Shown piece by piece: positions 16,559-26,231 of a DNA stretch of 57,555 bases (position 1 is its first letter; each line of letters begins with the position of its first letter). Below the pieces are notes generated by a model. It was given only the letters and a program-made list of their open reading frames with translations, searched no databases and was not told the origin of the DNA. The DNA is from Asticcacaulis endophyticus (GTDB lineage: Bacteria; Pseudomonadota; Alphaproteobacteria; Caulobacterales; Caulobacteraceae): NCBI RefSeq assembly GCF_014652575.1, contig NZ_BMZB01000010.1, positions 1-57,555 of the forward strand, given 5' to 3'. The position numbers and the translations under genes are program-made.

Positions 16559-17131
16559 TTACCTCGCGGCCGGATCGGCGGATTGAACCTTTTGCACGCC
16601 AGCTTCGGGCGCTTCAGTTTCGACCAGATGGCGCAGATTTTCAGCGCGCTTGGCCAGTTCCATCACCTCTTCGGGCAGGTCCTCGGTTTCCTGACGGACA
16701 TAGGTCACCAAATCCTTGGCCAGTTTCAGAAGCTTGGGCGACAAGGTAATCAGGCGGGCCTGCATTTCGATCAGGGCCGGATCGCGGTCATATTCGGCAC
16801 CGGGCACGCGCCAACCGCCCCAGTCATTGGGATCGGTGACCACAACCGGATAGGTGCCGGGGAAGGGGTGATGGCCGGATTCTTCGGCGGAGTGCCATTT
16901 GTTGCGGGCGCGCATCAGCCGCCACTGGCCGATATCGCGGGCCTGCTCGACATCGCTCTCGGATTTCAGTTCTTCGGCGCGAAATTCACGGCCAAGCCCG
17001 CAGTCATAGGTGACGCGGATGGGTTCATCGAAGCCCTTGGCCCAAATGGGATTGACCTTATCGATCAAAGCCCAGGTGCCGACCGGCTCCACCCACACAC
17101 GCTGACGGCGGTGGAAAATCGCCTTGGCCAT
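16559..17131 (-). CDS. Hypothetical conserved protein
   Basis: A 190-residue soluble protein starting at ATG 17131 with GAGGTAAC 5 bases before it. An N-terminal part of about 110 residues (HRRQRVWVEPVGTWALIDKVNPIWAKGFDEPIRVTYDCGLGREF...) looks like a small beta-barrel. A glutamate-rich helical C-terminal part follows (residues 120-175, ETEDLPEEVMELAKRAENLRHLV). I do not recognise the family. It is divergent from the truncated haemoglobin gene, with 141 bases between starts. Confidence 0.65.
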   Translation of the reverse strand: MAKAIFHRRQRVWVEPVGTWALIDKVNPIWAKGFDEPIRVTYDCGLGREFRAEELKSESDVEQARDIGQWRLMRARNKWHSAEESGHHPFPGTYPVVVTDPNDWGGWRVPGAEYDRDPALIEMQARLITLSPKLLKLAKDLVTYVRQETEDLPEEVMELAKRAENLRHLVETEAPEAGVQKVQSADPAAR

Positions 17132-17272
17132 AGTTACCTCTGGTTTGCAGACCATACCCGAAGGTGCATGTCCAATTGCCGCATAGCAATCGGGCGCAGA
17201 CGGGCCTAAATAGATGAGGTTAACCGGCAAGGCTTAGGATTTGGTGTCGGCTTATGTTTAACGGGTGTTAAT

Positions 17273-17677
17273 GTGCCAGAAACGTATAAAGAGCTTCTGT
17301 TCAAAATGGATGAAGTGCGCGGGCTGGTCGAAGATTTCTATGGCCGGGTGCGCGAAGACGATCTGATCGGGCCGGTATTTGAAGCGGCCGTCCATGACTG
17401 GCCGGAGCATTTCGACAATCTGACGCTATTTTGGATGACCATTACCAACGGCGCTCATCCCGATATTCCGGCTTATAAAGGCCGCCCGATGGCCAAGCAT
17501 TTTCCGCTCGATCTTAACCCGGCCATGTTCGAGCGCTGGCTGGAGCTATGGGTGGCGGTGACGGGTGAGCGCTTTGATGCACTGCGGGCAGAGATCCTGC
17601 GCGAAAAAGCTTACCGCATCGGTCAGTCGTTTCAGGCGGCGCTGTTCTTTAAGCCGGAGTTTATGGGGAAGTCGTGA
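17273..17677 (+). CDS. Group III truncated haemoglobin
   Basis: A 134-residue 2-over-2 globin. Landmarks: LVEDFYGRVREDDLIGPVF (helices A/B, with B9/B10 Phe-Tyr), WPEHFDNLTLFWMTITNG (helix E region), GRPMAKHFPLDL, where the H in AKHF is the likely proximal haem ligand, and a long helix MFERWLELWVAVTGERF. Group III members often sit near redox or nitrosative-stress genes; their substrate is not settled. It begins at GTG 17273 with an exact TTAAC-N4-GTTAA inverted repeat just before the start (17258-17271). A later ATG at 17297 would remove part of helix A. Confidence 0.88.
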   Translation: MPETYKELLFKMDEVRGLVEDFYGRVREDDLIGPVFEAAVHDWPEHFDNLTLFWMTITNGAHPDIPAYKGRPMAKHFPLDLNPAMFERWLELWVAVTGERFDALRAEILREKAYRIGQSFQAALFFKPEFMGKS

Positions 17678-17689
17678 GGGAAGAAAAAG

Positions 17690-17785
17690 AGCCCCCACCA
17701 CCCCCGCGATAAATCGCGGCGGTCCCCCTCCCCAGCAAGCTGGGGGAGGTATAAGAAGGGTAATTGTCAGACTATAACCCGCTGA
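17690..17785. repeat. Family 1 intergenic repeat
   Basis: Begins AGCCCCCACCACCCCCGCGA and continues TCGCGGCGGTCCCCCTCCCC, then AGCAAGCTGGGGGAGGTATAAG and AATTGTCAGACTATAAC. The first ~62 bases are nearly identical to 31522-31581 and similar to 54106-54169. Contains the stems CGCGATaaATCGCG and CCCAGCaaGCTGGG. Non-coding, after the globin gene. Confidence 0.75.
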
Positions 17786-18136
17786 AATTGCCGGATAAAT
17801 TGTTGCAATCGTAACCCGTTCGCCGGTGCAGTAAAAATGTTAGCGCTACCGCAAAAATTAGGATAAAATTTTTTCAAACGGGATATTTTCCAACCTATTG
17901 AGTTTGTTTGGTAAATTTTTCAGCTCACGGATTGTTGGCGCCATCTTGCCGATTGTTACCTTGCGACGCACAAAATTGGCGCTAATAGTGACCGTGAAGA
18001 GGGTAAATTCCGCCTGAATAACCATATCTGCTGCCATTTTGCGCCCTGAAGTTCTCGCTCCCACAGAAGAACACCGGCGCAATCCTTACGGCGCACTATG
18101 TCTTAACGGGCCTGTTTTTTTGTGCAGGGGCAGACC
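17786..18136. other. Intergenic region before ppc
   Basis: About 350 bases of lower-GC sequence with no supported gene. A 74-codon minus-strand frame (17858-18082) has no ribosome binding site or motif. TGTTAGCGCTACCG at 17838-17851 shares the AGCGCT core of LacI-type operators but only 9 of 14 bases with the operator seen at zwf. No clear ppc promoter could be fixed. Confidence 0.4.
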
Positions 18137-20830
18137 ATGACCGATCCCGTCATCGACCACGTCAAACAAAACACCGCCATGCTGGAAGGGTTTCTGAACG
18201 AAGCCATTACCGATTTTGGCCGCGGTGAGGTGTTGTCGAAGCTCAATATCCTCAAATCGAGCGCGTTCGATCTGTCGGGCTTTTCAGAGTCAGACGCCGC
18301 CCATGCCGCCCGCGTCCTGACCTGTTTGTCGACACTCAGCGTCATCTCCGAAGATGTCGCTAATCTGGGCCGCGAGGACACGTTTGAGGCCTCGGACGGT
18401 TCGGTTCAGACCATCAGCCTGGCCAATGCGGTCGCCTCGGCCCGCAAAGACGGCATTGATCAGGCCCGGATCGAAAAGACCCTGCAAAACATCCATGCCT
18501 CACCGGTGTTTACCGCCCACCCGACCGAAATGCGCCGTGCCAGTGTCGTTGAGCGCGAATATGAAATCACTCAGCTTTTGTCGCGTTATGAAAGCTGCAA
18601 TTCGGCCTCTGAGCGCCGCGCCATCGAAGAAGACCTTTACCGAGCCATCGCCTTGCTGTGGAACACGCGCCTGCACCGGCCGGAGCGGATTACGGTCTTT
18701 GATGAGATCGAAAATTCGCTGGGCGTGGTGCGCCGGTCGATCCTGCCGGCGCTGGTCAATCTCTATACCCAGTGGGACCGTGATATCGCGCTGGATGAGA
18801 CCCTGCCGAAGATTTTGAAACTCGGCTCCTGGATCGGCGGCGACCGTGACGGCCACCCCCATGTCGATGAGACCACCTTGCGCTATGCCTTCCGCGAGCA
18901 GGCCCGCACCATTTTCCGGTTTTACTTCGACCAGATCAACAAGCTTGATACCGAGCTGACGGTCTCCGAAGAACTGACCAAGGTGTCCGACGACCTGATG
19001 GAGTTGTCGCGCAAATCGTCCGACACGAATGTCCACCGCGTCGATGAACCCTATCGTCGGGCTCTGTCCTATGTGAAGGCCCGTCTGGCCAAGACCGCTC
19101 AGGTCATTATCGGGGAGCAGCGCGGTTTGGGCTCCGGCTATGTGCCGCAGGAAATCGCCACCCCCTATGAGACCGTTGATGAATTTGTGCGCGACCTTAA
19201 GGTCATCCGCGACAGCCTGATCGCTAATGGCGGTAAGCGCCTGATCGGGCGCACGCTTAAGGCCACCATCCAGATTGCGCGCAGTTGCGGCTTTCACTTG
19301 ATGGCGCTTGATCTGCGTCAGAACTCCTCGGTTCATGAGCGGGTGGTGGCGGAACTGTTCGCCCAGTCGTCTGAACTGCTCGACTATATGTCGCTGTCGG
19401 AAAATGAGCGGGTGTCGGCCTTGGTGGCGGAACTGACCAATGACCGGCTGCTGCGCTGGCCGTTTGCCAAATATTCGGCGGAGACAAGGCGCGAGCTTAA
19501 GATCATTGATGCGGCGGCTGAGGTCATCAAAACCTACGGGCCATCGGCCATCGGCGCCTATGTTATTTCGATGGGCAAGTCGGTGTCGGATATCCTTGAG
19601 CCGCTGGTGCTGCTGAAACAGGCAGGCCTCGTCTACGGCGGGCCGCAGCCACACACCATGATCAAGGTCGCCCCGCTGTTTGAAACCATCGGCGACCTTG
19701 AAGCCGCCCCCGACATCATGAAGCGGTGGTTAGGCCTGCCTGCCATGCGCTCGCTTTTGGGGCGTCCGGCGGTGCAGGAAGTCATGCTCGGCTACTCGGA
19801 TTCCAACAAGGACGGTGGCTATACGGCCTCGCGCTGGTCGCTACATAAGGCGTCCTCGGCCATCAAGGCGGTCTGTGAGCATTACGGCGTGGGCTTGCGT
19901 CTGTTCCACGGTCGCGGCGGGTCGGTCGGACGCGGGGGCGGGCCTGCCTTTGGTGCCATTCTGGCTCAGCCTGCGGGCACGGTCGGCGGCCATATCAAGG
20001 TGACGGAGCAGGGCGAAATGATCGCCCGTAAGTTCGGCAATGCCACCACAGCGGGCAAGACGCTCGACAGCTTTGCCGCGGCGGTGTTCCTCGCCTCAGT
20101 CAAACCCAAGGTCGATAAGGACACCAAGGAAGCCAAGGCCGAAGCGAAGTTCGGGCCGGTGATGGACAAAATCTGCGCCGCCTCATTCAAGGCCTACCGC
20201 GATCTGGTCTATGAGGATGAACATTTTCTGGCCTTCTTCCGCAATGTCACGCCGATCTCGGAAATCACCGACCTTAAGATCGGCTCGCGTCCGGCGTCGC
20301 GAACCACCAGCGGTCAGATTGAAGATCTGCGCGCTATTCCGTGGGTGTTTTCGTGGTCGCAGTCGCGCTTTGTACTGCCCGGCTGGTACGGTTTTGCGGC
20401 GGCGGTGCGCGACACCGGCGTTGAAGATTCGGTGCTGGCTGACATGGTGCAGACCTGGGATTTCTTTGATGTGTTCCTCGCCAATATGGAAATGGCGCTG
20501 GCCAAGGCCGACATGGAAATCGCAGGGCTTTATGTCGATCATCTGGCGCGCGATAAGGTCGAGGCCCAGCGTATCTTTGATAAGATCAAGTTCGAGTTCG
20601 ATGACACGATTGCGCTCATCCTGCGTATCCGCGGAGCCAAGACCCTGCTGTCGACCCACGAACACTTGCGCGGCTCAATTGAGCGCTCAAAGCCGGTACT
20701 CGATACCCTCAACCGGATGCAGGTCGAACTGATGACCCAGCGCCGTCACGGCAATCAGCATAAGCTGGTCAAACTGGCCCTGCAACTGACCGTCAACGGC
20801 ACGGCCAGCGCGCTCAGGAATACAGGGTAA
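18137..20830 (+). CDS. ppc: Phosphoenolpyruvate carboxylase
   Basis: An 897-residue cytoplasmic enzyme that fixes bicarbonate onto phosphoenolpyruvate to give oxaloacetate, refilling the citric acid cycle. Conserved sites: FTAHPTEMRR (catalytic histidine region), GYSDSNKDGGY, FHGRGGSVGRGGGP (active-site glycine/arginine loop) and the C-terminal RNTG end. ATG 18137 (AGGGGC upstream) is preferred over GTG 18122. It lies ahead of the Entner-Doudoroff operon, so pyruvate/PEP production and its use for anaplerosis are adjacent, but a 265-base gap with its own promoter separates them. Confidence 0.96.
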   Translation: MTDPVIDHVKQNTAMLEGFLNEAITDFGRGEVLSKLNILKSSAFDLSGFSESDAAHAARVLTCLSTLSVISEDVANLGREDTFEASDGSVQTISLANAVASARKDGIDQARIEKTLQNIHASPVFTAHPTEMRRASVVEREYEITQLLSRYESCNSASERRAIEEDLYRAIALLWNTRLHRPERITVFDEIENSLGVVRRSILPALVNLYTQWDRDIALDETLPKILKLGSWIGGDRDGHPHVDETTLRYAFREQARTIFRFYFDQINKLDTELTVSEELTKVSDDLMELSRKSSDTNVHRVDEPYRRALSYVKARLAKTAQVIIGEQRGLGSGYVPQEIATPYETVDEFVRDLKVIRDSLIANGGKRLIGRTLKATIQIARSCGFHLMALDLRQNSSVHERVVAELFAQSSELLDYMSLSENERVSALVAELTNDRLLRWPFAKYSAETRRELKIIDAAAEVIKTYGPSAIGAYVISMGKSVSDILEPLVLLKQAGLVYGGPQPHTMIKVAPLFETIGDLEAAPDIMKRWLGLPAMRSLLGRPAVQEVMLGYSDSNKDGGYTASRWSLHKASSAIKAVCEHYGVGLRLFHGRGGSVGRGGGPAFGAILAQPAGTVGGHIKVTEQGEMIARKFGNATTAGKTLDSFAAAVFLASVKPKVDKDTKEAKAEAKFGPVMDKICAASFKAYRDLVYEDEHFLAFFRNVTPISEITDLKIGSRPASRTTSGQIEDLRAIPWVFSWSQSRFVLPGWYGFAAAVRDTGVEDSVLADMVQTWDFFDVFLANMEMALAKADMEIAGLYVDHLARDKVEAQRIFDKIKFEFDDTIALILRIRGAKTLLSTHEHLRGSIERSKPVLDTLNRMQVELMTQRRHGNQHKLVKLALQLTVNGTASALRNTG

Positions 20831-20961
20831 GTTGCTCCGCAGGCGGACAATTGACGGTCATGTAGAAAAAATCGTGCAACATAACCAATTGTGTTCACGA
20901 AGTTTTTGGTTTTATGGATGTATGAATGCGGCATAATCCACCGATGCGGTCAGTCTGCGAC

Positions 20962-21000
20962 TTGACCCTGTTGGGAATAGCCTGTATGACAGCGCTGTCA
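20962..21000 (+). promoter_or_regulatory. zwf operon promoter with LacI-type operator
   Basis: TTGACC (20962-20967), a 17-base spacer and TATGAC (20985-20990) make a good promoter. The perfect 14-base palindrome TGACAGCGCTGTCA (20987-21000) overlaps the -10 element and the start site, so a bound repressor would block initiation. The same palindrome recurs near lacI and the GH3 gene. Confidence 0.7.
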
Positions 21001-21059
21001 TCGACTTTGGTCGATTTGGCACGCAGGATCAACCGCACCAGCAGGCTCTCACTCAAGAA

Positions 21060-21080
21060 GGGGCCGTTGTTTTCGGCCCA
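21060..21080 (+). promoter_or_regulatory. Hairpin in the zwf leader
   Basis: GGGCCG and CGGCCC form a 6-bp GC-only stem ending about 15 bases before the zwf ATG, next to the ribosome binding site AGGAAC. It may affect access of ribosomes. There is no T-run, so it is not a terminator. Confidence 0.35.
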
Positions 21081-21095
21081 GGAACGATAAGCTTT

Positions 21096-22598
21096 ATGTC
21101 TCTGAACGGATTATCTTCACCATCTTCGTCTGCATCTGGGCGCCAGCGTGTGTTTGTTCTGGTGGGCGGCACGGGCGATCTGGCCCTGCGCATGTTGTGG
21201 CCGTCGTTGGCCATGCTCGATCAGGACGGGTTTCTGGCTGATGATGTGCGGCTGGTGTCGGTCGCGCGCGAAGCCGTGGGTAGCGATGAATTTGTTGAGC
21301 GCGTCAAGGCGGCGGTGACCAAGCGCGCTGGCTCTGACCTCGAAGACGGTACCATTGACAAATTTGCCGCCCGCATCAGCCATCTGTCGCTCGATGTCGG
21401 GGACGTCGAATGGGGCCCTAAGCTCAAGGCCGAACTGGGTGAGACGGATAATCTTGATATTGTGTTCTTCCTGTCGGTGTCGCCATCGCTATTTAAGCCG
21501 ATCTGCGAACACCTGCTGAAAGCGGGCTTAAACGCCAAACCTAACCGCGTCATTATCGAAAAACCGCTGGGCCGCGACCTGGCGTCCTCAAAGGTTATCA
21601 ATGACTCGGTGGCGGTTGCCTTTGACGAAGCGCGCGTCTTCCGCATCGACCACTATCTGGGCAAGGAAACGGTGCAGAACCTGATTGCGCTGCGCTTTGC
21701 CAATACGGTGTTTGAGCCGCTGTGGAACGCGCAAAGCATTGACCACGTTCAGATTACGGTCGCCGAAACCGTCGGCGTCGGTGAGCGTCTGGGCTATTAC
21801 GATGAATACGGTGCCCTGCGCGACATGCTGCAAAACCACCTGTTGCAACTCCTGTGTCTGCTGGCGATGGAGCCGCCGTCGGGCATCAATGCCGATGCTT
21901 TGCGTGACGAAAAGGTCAAGGTGCTCAAAAGCCTGAAGCCGATCAATGAACATAATGTGCTGACCCATACCGCGCGCGGCCAGTACGGCGCAGGCTTTGC
22001 CGAAGGTAAGCCGGTTGCGGGCTATGAAGCCGAAAAAGGCTCACCGTCGGGCACCGAAACCTATGTGGCGCTTAAGGCCGAAATCGCCAACTGGCGCTGG
22101 GCGGGTACACCGTTCTACCTGCGCACAGGTAAGCATTTGCCAAGCCGCGCTACGGAAATTGTGGTGCAGTTTAAGGCCGTGCCGCACTCGATCTTTGGCG
22201 GGCAGGTGCTGGCCAACCGTCTGGTGATCCGCCTCCAGCCGGAAGAAGATATTTCGCTGACCGTGATGAATAAGGCCCCAGGATTATCTGCCGCGGGTGG
22301 CATGGATTTGCAGCCTCTGGCCCTGTCGCTGTCGCTGACCAATGCCTTTGATAGCAATGGTACAAAAGCCCCGCGCCGCCGTATTGCCTATGAGCGGCTG
22401 ATCCTTGATGCGCTCAACGGTAATAATGCCGCCTTTGTTCGTCGCGATGAGGTCGAGGCCGCTTGGGCGTGGGTCGATGGCATCGAAGAGGGCTGGGCCA
22501 AGGTTTACCCGCGGCCGCAGCCTTATCCGGCAGGCTCTTACGGCCCCGTGTCGGCCTACACCCTGCTCGACCGTGACGGGCGTAGCTGGAATGACTGA
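21096..22598 (+). CDS. zwf: Glucose-6-phosphate 1-dehydrogenase
   Basis: A 500-residue NADP-linked enzyme oxidising glucose 6-phosphate to 6-phosphogluconolactone, the first step of the Entner-Doudoroff and pentose phosphate routes. The Rossmann motif is GGTGDLALRML (residues 16-26; the usual GxxGDLA), and the active-site signature is RIDHYLGKE with its catalytic His/Lys. Length is standard (about 490). First gene of zwf-pgl-edd-glk-eda; its end overlaps pgl by eight bases. Transcription is probably controlled by the operator at 20987-21000. Confidence 0.97.
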   Translation: MSLNGLSSPSSSASGRQRVFVLVGGTGDLALRMLWPSLAMLDQDGFLADDVRLVSVAREAVGSDEFVERVKAAVTKRAGSDLEDGTIDKFAARISHLSLDVGDVEWGPKLKAELGETDNLDIVFFLSVSPSLFKPICEHLLKAGLNAKPNRVIIEKPLGRDLASSKVINDSVAVAFDEARVFRIDHYLGKETVQNLIALRFANTVFEPLWNAQSIDHVQITVAETVGVGERLGYYDEYGALRDMLQNHLLQLLCLLAMEPPSGINADALRDEKVKVLKSLKPINEHNVLTHTARGQYGAGFAEGKPVAGYEAEKGSPSGTETYVALKAEIANWRWAGTPFYLRTGKHLPSRATEIVVQFKAVPHSIFGGQVLANRLVIRLQPEEDISLTVMNKAPGLSAAGGMDLQPLALSLSLTNAFDSNGTKAPRRRIAYERLILDALNGNNAAFVRRDEVEAAWAWVDGIEEGWAKVYPRPQPYPAGSYGPVSAYTLLDRDGRSWND

Positions 22599-23355
22599 TC
22601 ACACCCTGACCCTTGATGGCCTCAAAGGCTCGGTAACGGTGCATGCGTTTGACGCGGTGGCGGATGCGGTTGCCTATGTGGTGGCTCAGGTTGCGGGCGT
22701 GCTGAAATCCGAAGTCGCGTCTAAGGGCCATGCCTTGATCACAGGTGCGGGCGGATCGACGCCCAAGGCGGTCTATGAGGGGTTAAGCGGGCTTAATCTC
22801 GACTGGCCAAAGATCACCCTCACTCAGGTTGATGAGCGGTTTGTGCCGCTGGACAGTGCCTCATCCAACACCCTGATGATGGCCACGGCGCTGACTCCGG
22901 CGATTCAGGCGGGGCTTAATTTCGTGACCCTGATTCAGGATATGGATGATGCGGGCGAGTGCGCGAAAAAGGCTGAGTCTGTGATCCGTTCTATCGAAGG
23001 GGTTGAGGTTACAAGCGACAAACCGATTTTTGATCTGACCCTGCTGGGTATGGGGGCGGATGCCCACTATGCCTCGATCTTTCCGGGCCATGCGATCAAT
23101 GCTGAGGTCTATGACACGACGGCTTTGGTCTTGCCGGTCGCCCCATCCGGCACAGAGGCTGAACCAAAACTACCGCGCATCACCCTGACCGTGCCTGCGC
23201 TCAATCGCTCCAAGCGCATCTTGCTGCTGATCACTGGCGCTGAAAAGCTTGAGGTTTTACGCAGCGCCATTTTATCTGACGATCCCTATACATCCCCCAT
23301 CGGTGCCTTTATCGCACAATCCCCTGTGCCGTTAGACGTCGTCTGGGCGGCCTAA
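22591..23355 (+). CDS. pgl: 6-phosphogluconolactonase
   Basis: A 254-residue enzyme of the NagB/RpiA fold that hydrolyses 6-phosphogluconolactone to 6-phosphogluconate. Motifs: ALITGAGGSTPKAVYEGL (phosphate-binding), TQVDERFVP and LLGMGADAHYASIFPG (catalytic acid/His region). The start is the ATG at 22591, inside the last codons of zwf; the open frame extends further upstream but only as a shadow of zwf. The overlap indicates coupled translation with zwf. Confidence 0.95.
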   Translation: MTDHTLTLDGLKGSVTVHAFDAVADAVAYVVAQVAGVLKSEVASKGHALITGAGGSTPKAVYEGLSGLNLDWPKITLTQVDERFVPLDSASSNTLMMATALTPAIQAGLNFVTLIQDMDDAGECAKKAESVIRSIEGVEVTSDKPIFDLTLLGMGADAHYASIFPGHAINAEVYDTTALVLPVAPSGTEAEPKLPRITLTVPALNRSKRILLLITGAEKLEVLRSAILSDDPYTSPIGAFIAQSPVPLDVVWAA

Positions 23356-23361
23356 GAGTAC

Positions 23362-25179
23362 ATGACCATGACCCTCAATCCTGCTCTTGACGCCATTACG
23401 CAACGCATCACGGATCGCTCAAAAGATTTGCGCGCCAAGTTCGAGGCGCGCACCGAGCGTTATAAGACGACGGAACCGCGCCGTAAAAAGCTGTCCTGCG
23501 CCAACTATGCCCACGTTGTGGCCGCCTCGACCGAGAACGATAAGCTGCAGGCCGCGCTGGATACTGTGCCCAATATCGGCGTTGTCACCGCCTATAATGA
23601 TATGCTGTCGGCCCATCAGCCCTATCATAATTATCCCGAAAAGATCCTGAAAGCCGCCCGTAAGGTCGGCGCCACGTCTCAGGTCGCCGGTGGTGTGCCC
23701 GCCATGTGCGACGGCGTGACCCAAGGCCGCGGCGGCATGGAATTGTCGCTGTTTTCGCGTGATGTCATTGCCATGTCAGCGGCCATTGCCCTTAGCCATG
23801 ATGCCTTTGATGCCGCCCTGATGCTGGGCGTATGCGATAAGATCGTGCCCGGTCTGGTCATCGGGGCGCTGTCTTTCGCCCATTTGCCGGTGATTTTTGT
23901 ACCGGCCGGACCGATGTCGTCGGGGTTGCCTAACCCGGAAAAAGCCCGGATACGCACGCTCTATGCGCGCGGCGAAGTCGGTCGCGATGCCCTGCTGGCC
24001 GCTGAAATGGCGTCTTACCACGGCGTCGGCACCTGCACGTTCTATGGCACCGCCAATTCCAATCAGATGCTGATGGAAATGATGGGCCTGCATGTGCCAG
24101 GATCGGCCTTTATCCATCCGCATACCGAACTGCGTGAGGCCCTGACCGCCGCCGCAGTCGAACGCGCCGCCTTCACCGCCGCCAATGGCAAGCAACCGGC
24201 GTGTCTTGCCGATGTGCTGACCGTTAAGGCCTTTGTGAACGGCGTCGTGGGTCTTATGGCCACCGGTGGGTCGACCAACCACGCCCTGCATTTGCCCGCT
24301 ATGGCGCGGGCCGCAGGTATCATCCTGACCCCCGAAGACCTGAACGACATTTCGCGCATTGTGCCATTGCTGGCGCGGGTCTATCCTAACGGCTCAGCCG
24401 ACACTAACCACTTCCATGCCGCGGGCGGGGTAGGGTTTGTGATGCGCGAACTGCTGAGTGTGGGTCTGCTGCACGCTGATGTCCAGACCATCTGGGGCGA
24501 GGGGCTGGGCGACTATTGCCGTGAGCCGATATTGCAGGACGGTAAGGTCATCTGGCGCGACCTACCGGAAGCGTCCGGCGATGAGGCCGTGCTGCGCCCC
24601 ATCACCAACCCGTTCAGCGTTGAGGGCGGCTTGCGTGAAATGAAGGGCAATCTCGGTATTGCCGTCTCTAAGATTTCCGCCGTCAAGCCGGAGCATCAGT
24701 TTATCGAAGCGCCGTGCGCGGTTTTCGACGATCAGGATGATTTCCTGGCGGCTTTTAAGGCCGGTAATATCCCCGATGGGGATTTTATTTGCGTCGTCAG
24801 ATTCCAGGGGCCAAAGGCCAATGGTATGCCTGAGTTGCATTCGCTCACGCCATCTTTGTCAAGCTTGCTGGATCAGGGCCGTAAGGTCGCGCTGGTTAGC
24901 GATGGACGGATGTCGGGTGCATCAGGTAAGGTAGCCTCAGCGATTCATCTCACTCCAGAAGCCAAAGATGGCGGACCGATTTCAAAACTGCGGTCAGGAG
25001 ATGTGTTGCGGGTAGATTGCGAAAATGGGACCTTAAGCTTCATAGGTAATGAAGCGTCATTCTTGGCCCGCGAACCGGCTGTGAAAGAGACCGAAGTTGA
25101 TGGTCTTGGACGCGAGCTGTTCGCCCCGTTCCGGCGCGTCGTAGGCGCTGCGGATGAGGGCGGCGCGGTCTTCTGGTAA
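23362..25179 (+). CDS. edd: 6-phosphogluconate dehydratase
   Basis: A 605-residue iron-sulfur enzyme of the IlvD/Edd family that turns 6-phosphogluconate into 2-keto-3-deoxy-6-phosphogluconate, the step special to the Entner-Doudoroff pathway. It has the family sequences AYNDMLSAHQPY, VPAMCDGVTQGRGGMELS (cluster cysteine), GVCDKIVPGL, FYGTANSNQMLME and SDGRMSGASGKV. It lacks the more usual T of CTFYGTANTNQM-type sequences but is otherwise canonical. It lies six bases after pgl and seven before glk. Confidence 0.97.
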   Translation: MTMTLNPALDAITQRITDRSKDLRAKFEARTERYKTTEPRRKKLSCANYAHVVAASTENDKLQAALDTVPNIGVVTAYNDMLSAHQPYHNYPEKILKAARKVGATSQVAGGVPAMCDGVTQGRGGMELSLFSRDVIAMSAAIALSHDAFDAALMLGVCDKIVPGLVIGALSFAHLPVIFVPAGPMSSGLPNPEKARIRTLYARGEVGRDALLAAEMASYHGVGTCTFYGTANSNQMLMEMMGLHVPGSAFIHPHTELREALTAAAVERAAFTAANGKQPACLADVLTVKAFVNGVVGLMATGGSTNHALHLPAMARAAGIILTPEDLNDISRIVPLLARVYPNGSADTNHFHAAGGVGFVMRELLSVGLLHADVQTIWGEGLGDYCREPILQDGKVIWRDLPEASGDEAVLRPITNPFSVEGGLREMKGNLGIAVSKISAVKPEHQFIEAPCAVFDDQDDFLAAFKAGNIPDGDFICVVRFQGPKANGMPELHSLTPSLSSLLDQGRKVALVSDGRMSGASGKVASAIHLTPEAKDGGPISKLRSGDVLRVDCENGTLSFIGNEASFLAREPAVKETEVDGLGRELFAPFRRVVGAADEGGAVFW

Positions 25180-25185
25180 GGTTAG

Positions 25186-26202
25186 ATGACAGCCCATTTT
25201 GAGTCCCCCATAACGTCGTCTGCGGCGTCCGTTACCTTTCGTGGTTTAGTCGGTGATATAGGCGGCACCAATGCGCGTTTTGCCATTGCTGAGCGCGATC
25301 ACGGCAAGACGAAGCTGCGTGATTTCAAGTCGTTCGAGACGCACGGCTATCCCAATATCTATGCCGTGATCGCTGACTATTTCCGTGATCTGGGGGGCCG
25401 TCCAGAATTGGATTATGCCGTGCTGGCAGTGGCCGGGCCGGTCAAGAACGGGCAGATCAAGTTTACCAACCTCGACTGGCTGGTGACGGAAAGTGAACTG
25501 GCCAAGTCGTCGGGCGCTAAAAAATCACGCCTGATCAATGACTATGCAGCCCTGGCCTATGCGCTGCCCTATATGGACGGCGACGATATAAAAACCATCG
25601 GGCCGGTCACCAAAGGCTTTGGCGATGTCCATGCGGTAATGGGTGCCGGCACAGGTTTTGGCGCGTCGGTTCTGGTCGGTGGGGCTTACGGGCCCTATTG
25701 CCTGTCGACCGAAAGCGGCCATGCGTCCTGGGCGCCGGTCAATGATTTTGAGGCCGATATTCATCGCTTTTTGCGCAAAAAACTCGGTCGGGTGACGATC
25801 GAGAATCTGCTGTCCGGCCCCGGCCTGGTCAATCTCTATCAGGCCGTATCCTACGTGCGCGGTGAAAAGGCGCTGGAACTTACCCCGGCCCAGATCACCA
25901 ATATCGAAGGCCCAGATGGGCAGGGTTGCCGCTACACGGTCGAAACCTTCCTCGATATCTTAGCCTCGGTGTGCGGCGATTTGGCGCTCTGTCATGGGGC
26001 GACGGCGGGTATGTTTATCGCGGGCGGGATCGCGCCGCGCCTGCTCCGGTTTATCGACGAAGGCCGCTTCCGCGCGCGTATGGAGGCGAAGGCGCCTCTG
26101 GCCGATCTGGTGGCCGGTATCCCCAGTCACATCATCACCCACCCGTGCGCGGCCTTGCTGGGGTCAGCCCATGCCTTGACGGACGCTGAGATCACGGGCT
26201 GA
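25186..26202 (+). CDS. glk: Glucokinase
   Basis: A 338-residue ATP-dependent kinase of the bacterial Glk family (not ROK) making glucose 6-phosphate. Motifs: GDIGGTNARFA (phosphate loop), INDYAALAYALPY with the catalytic aspartate, GAGTGFGASVLV (ATP-binding) and ESGHASWAP. Having glk inside this operon suggests that free glucose, for example from the GH3 glucosidase encoded nearby, is imported unphosphorylated and enters the pathway here. AAGG precedes the ATG. Confidence 0.95.
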   Translation: MTAHFESPITSSAASVTFRGLVGDIGGTNARFAIAERDHGKTKLRDFKSFETHGYPNIYAVIADYFRDLGGRPELDYAVLAVAGPVKNGQIKFTNLDWLVTESELAKSSGAKKSRLINDYAALAYALPYMDGDDIKTIGPVTKGFGDVHAVMGAGTGFGASVLVGGAYGPYCLSTESGHASWAPVNDFEADIHRFLRKKLGRVTIENLLSGPGLVNLYQAVSYVRGEKALELTPAQITNIEGPDGQGCRYTVETFLDILASVCGDLALCHGATAGMFIAGGIAPRLLRFIDEGRFRARMEAKAPLADLVAGIPSHIITHPCAALLGSAHALTDAEITG

Positions 26203-26221
26203 ATAGGTCTATAAAAAATGT

Positions 26222-26231
26222 CGCTTAAGCG
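26222..26231. promoter_or_regulatory. Palindrome in the glk-eda gap
   Basis: CGCTTAAGCG, a perfect 10-base palindrome, lies 30 bases before the eda start. It could be a hairpin or a protein site between glk and eda. It does not match the TGACAGCGCTGTCA operator. Confidence 0.3.

Noticed and set aside
17258-17271. TTAACGGGTGTTAA before the globin gene as a CtrA box
   Set aside because: The spacer is six bases, not seven. It is a perfect inverted repeat (TTAAC-N4-GTTAA), so another regulator is possible, but its position touching the start codon is poor for an activator.
17838-17851. TGTTAGCGCTACCG as a member of the sugar operator set
   Set aside because: Only 9 of 14 bases match; it shares just the AGCGCT core, which is common to many LacI-type sites.
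17858-18082. A 74-codon minus-strand frame before ppc
   Set aside because: No ribosome binding site, no recognisable motif, composition like intergenic DNA.
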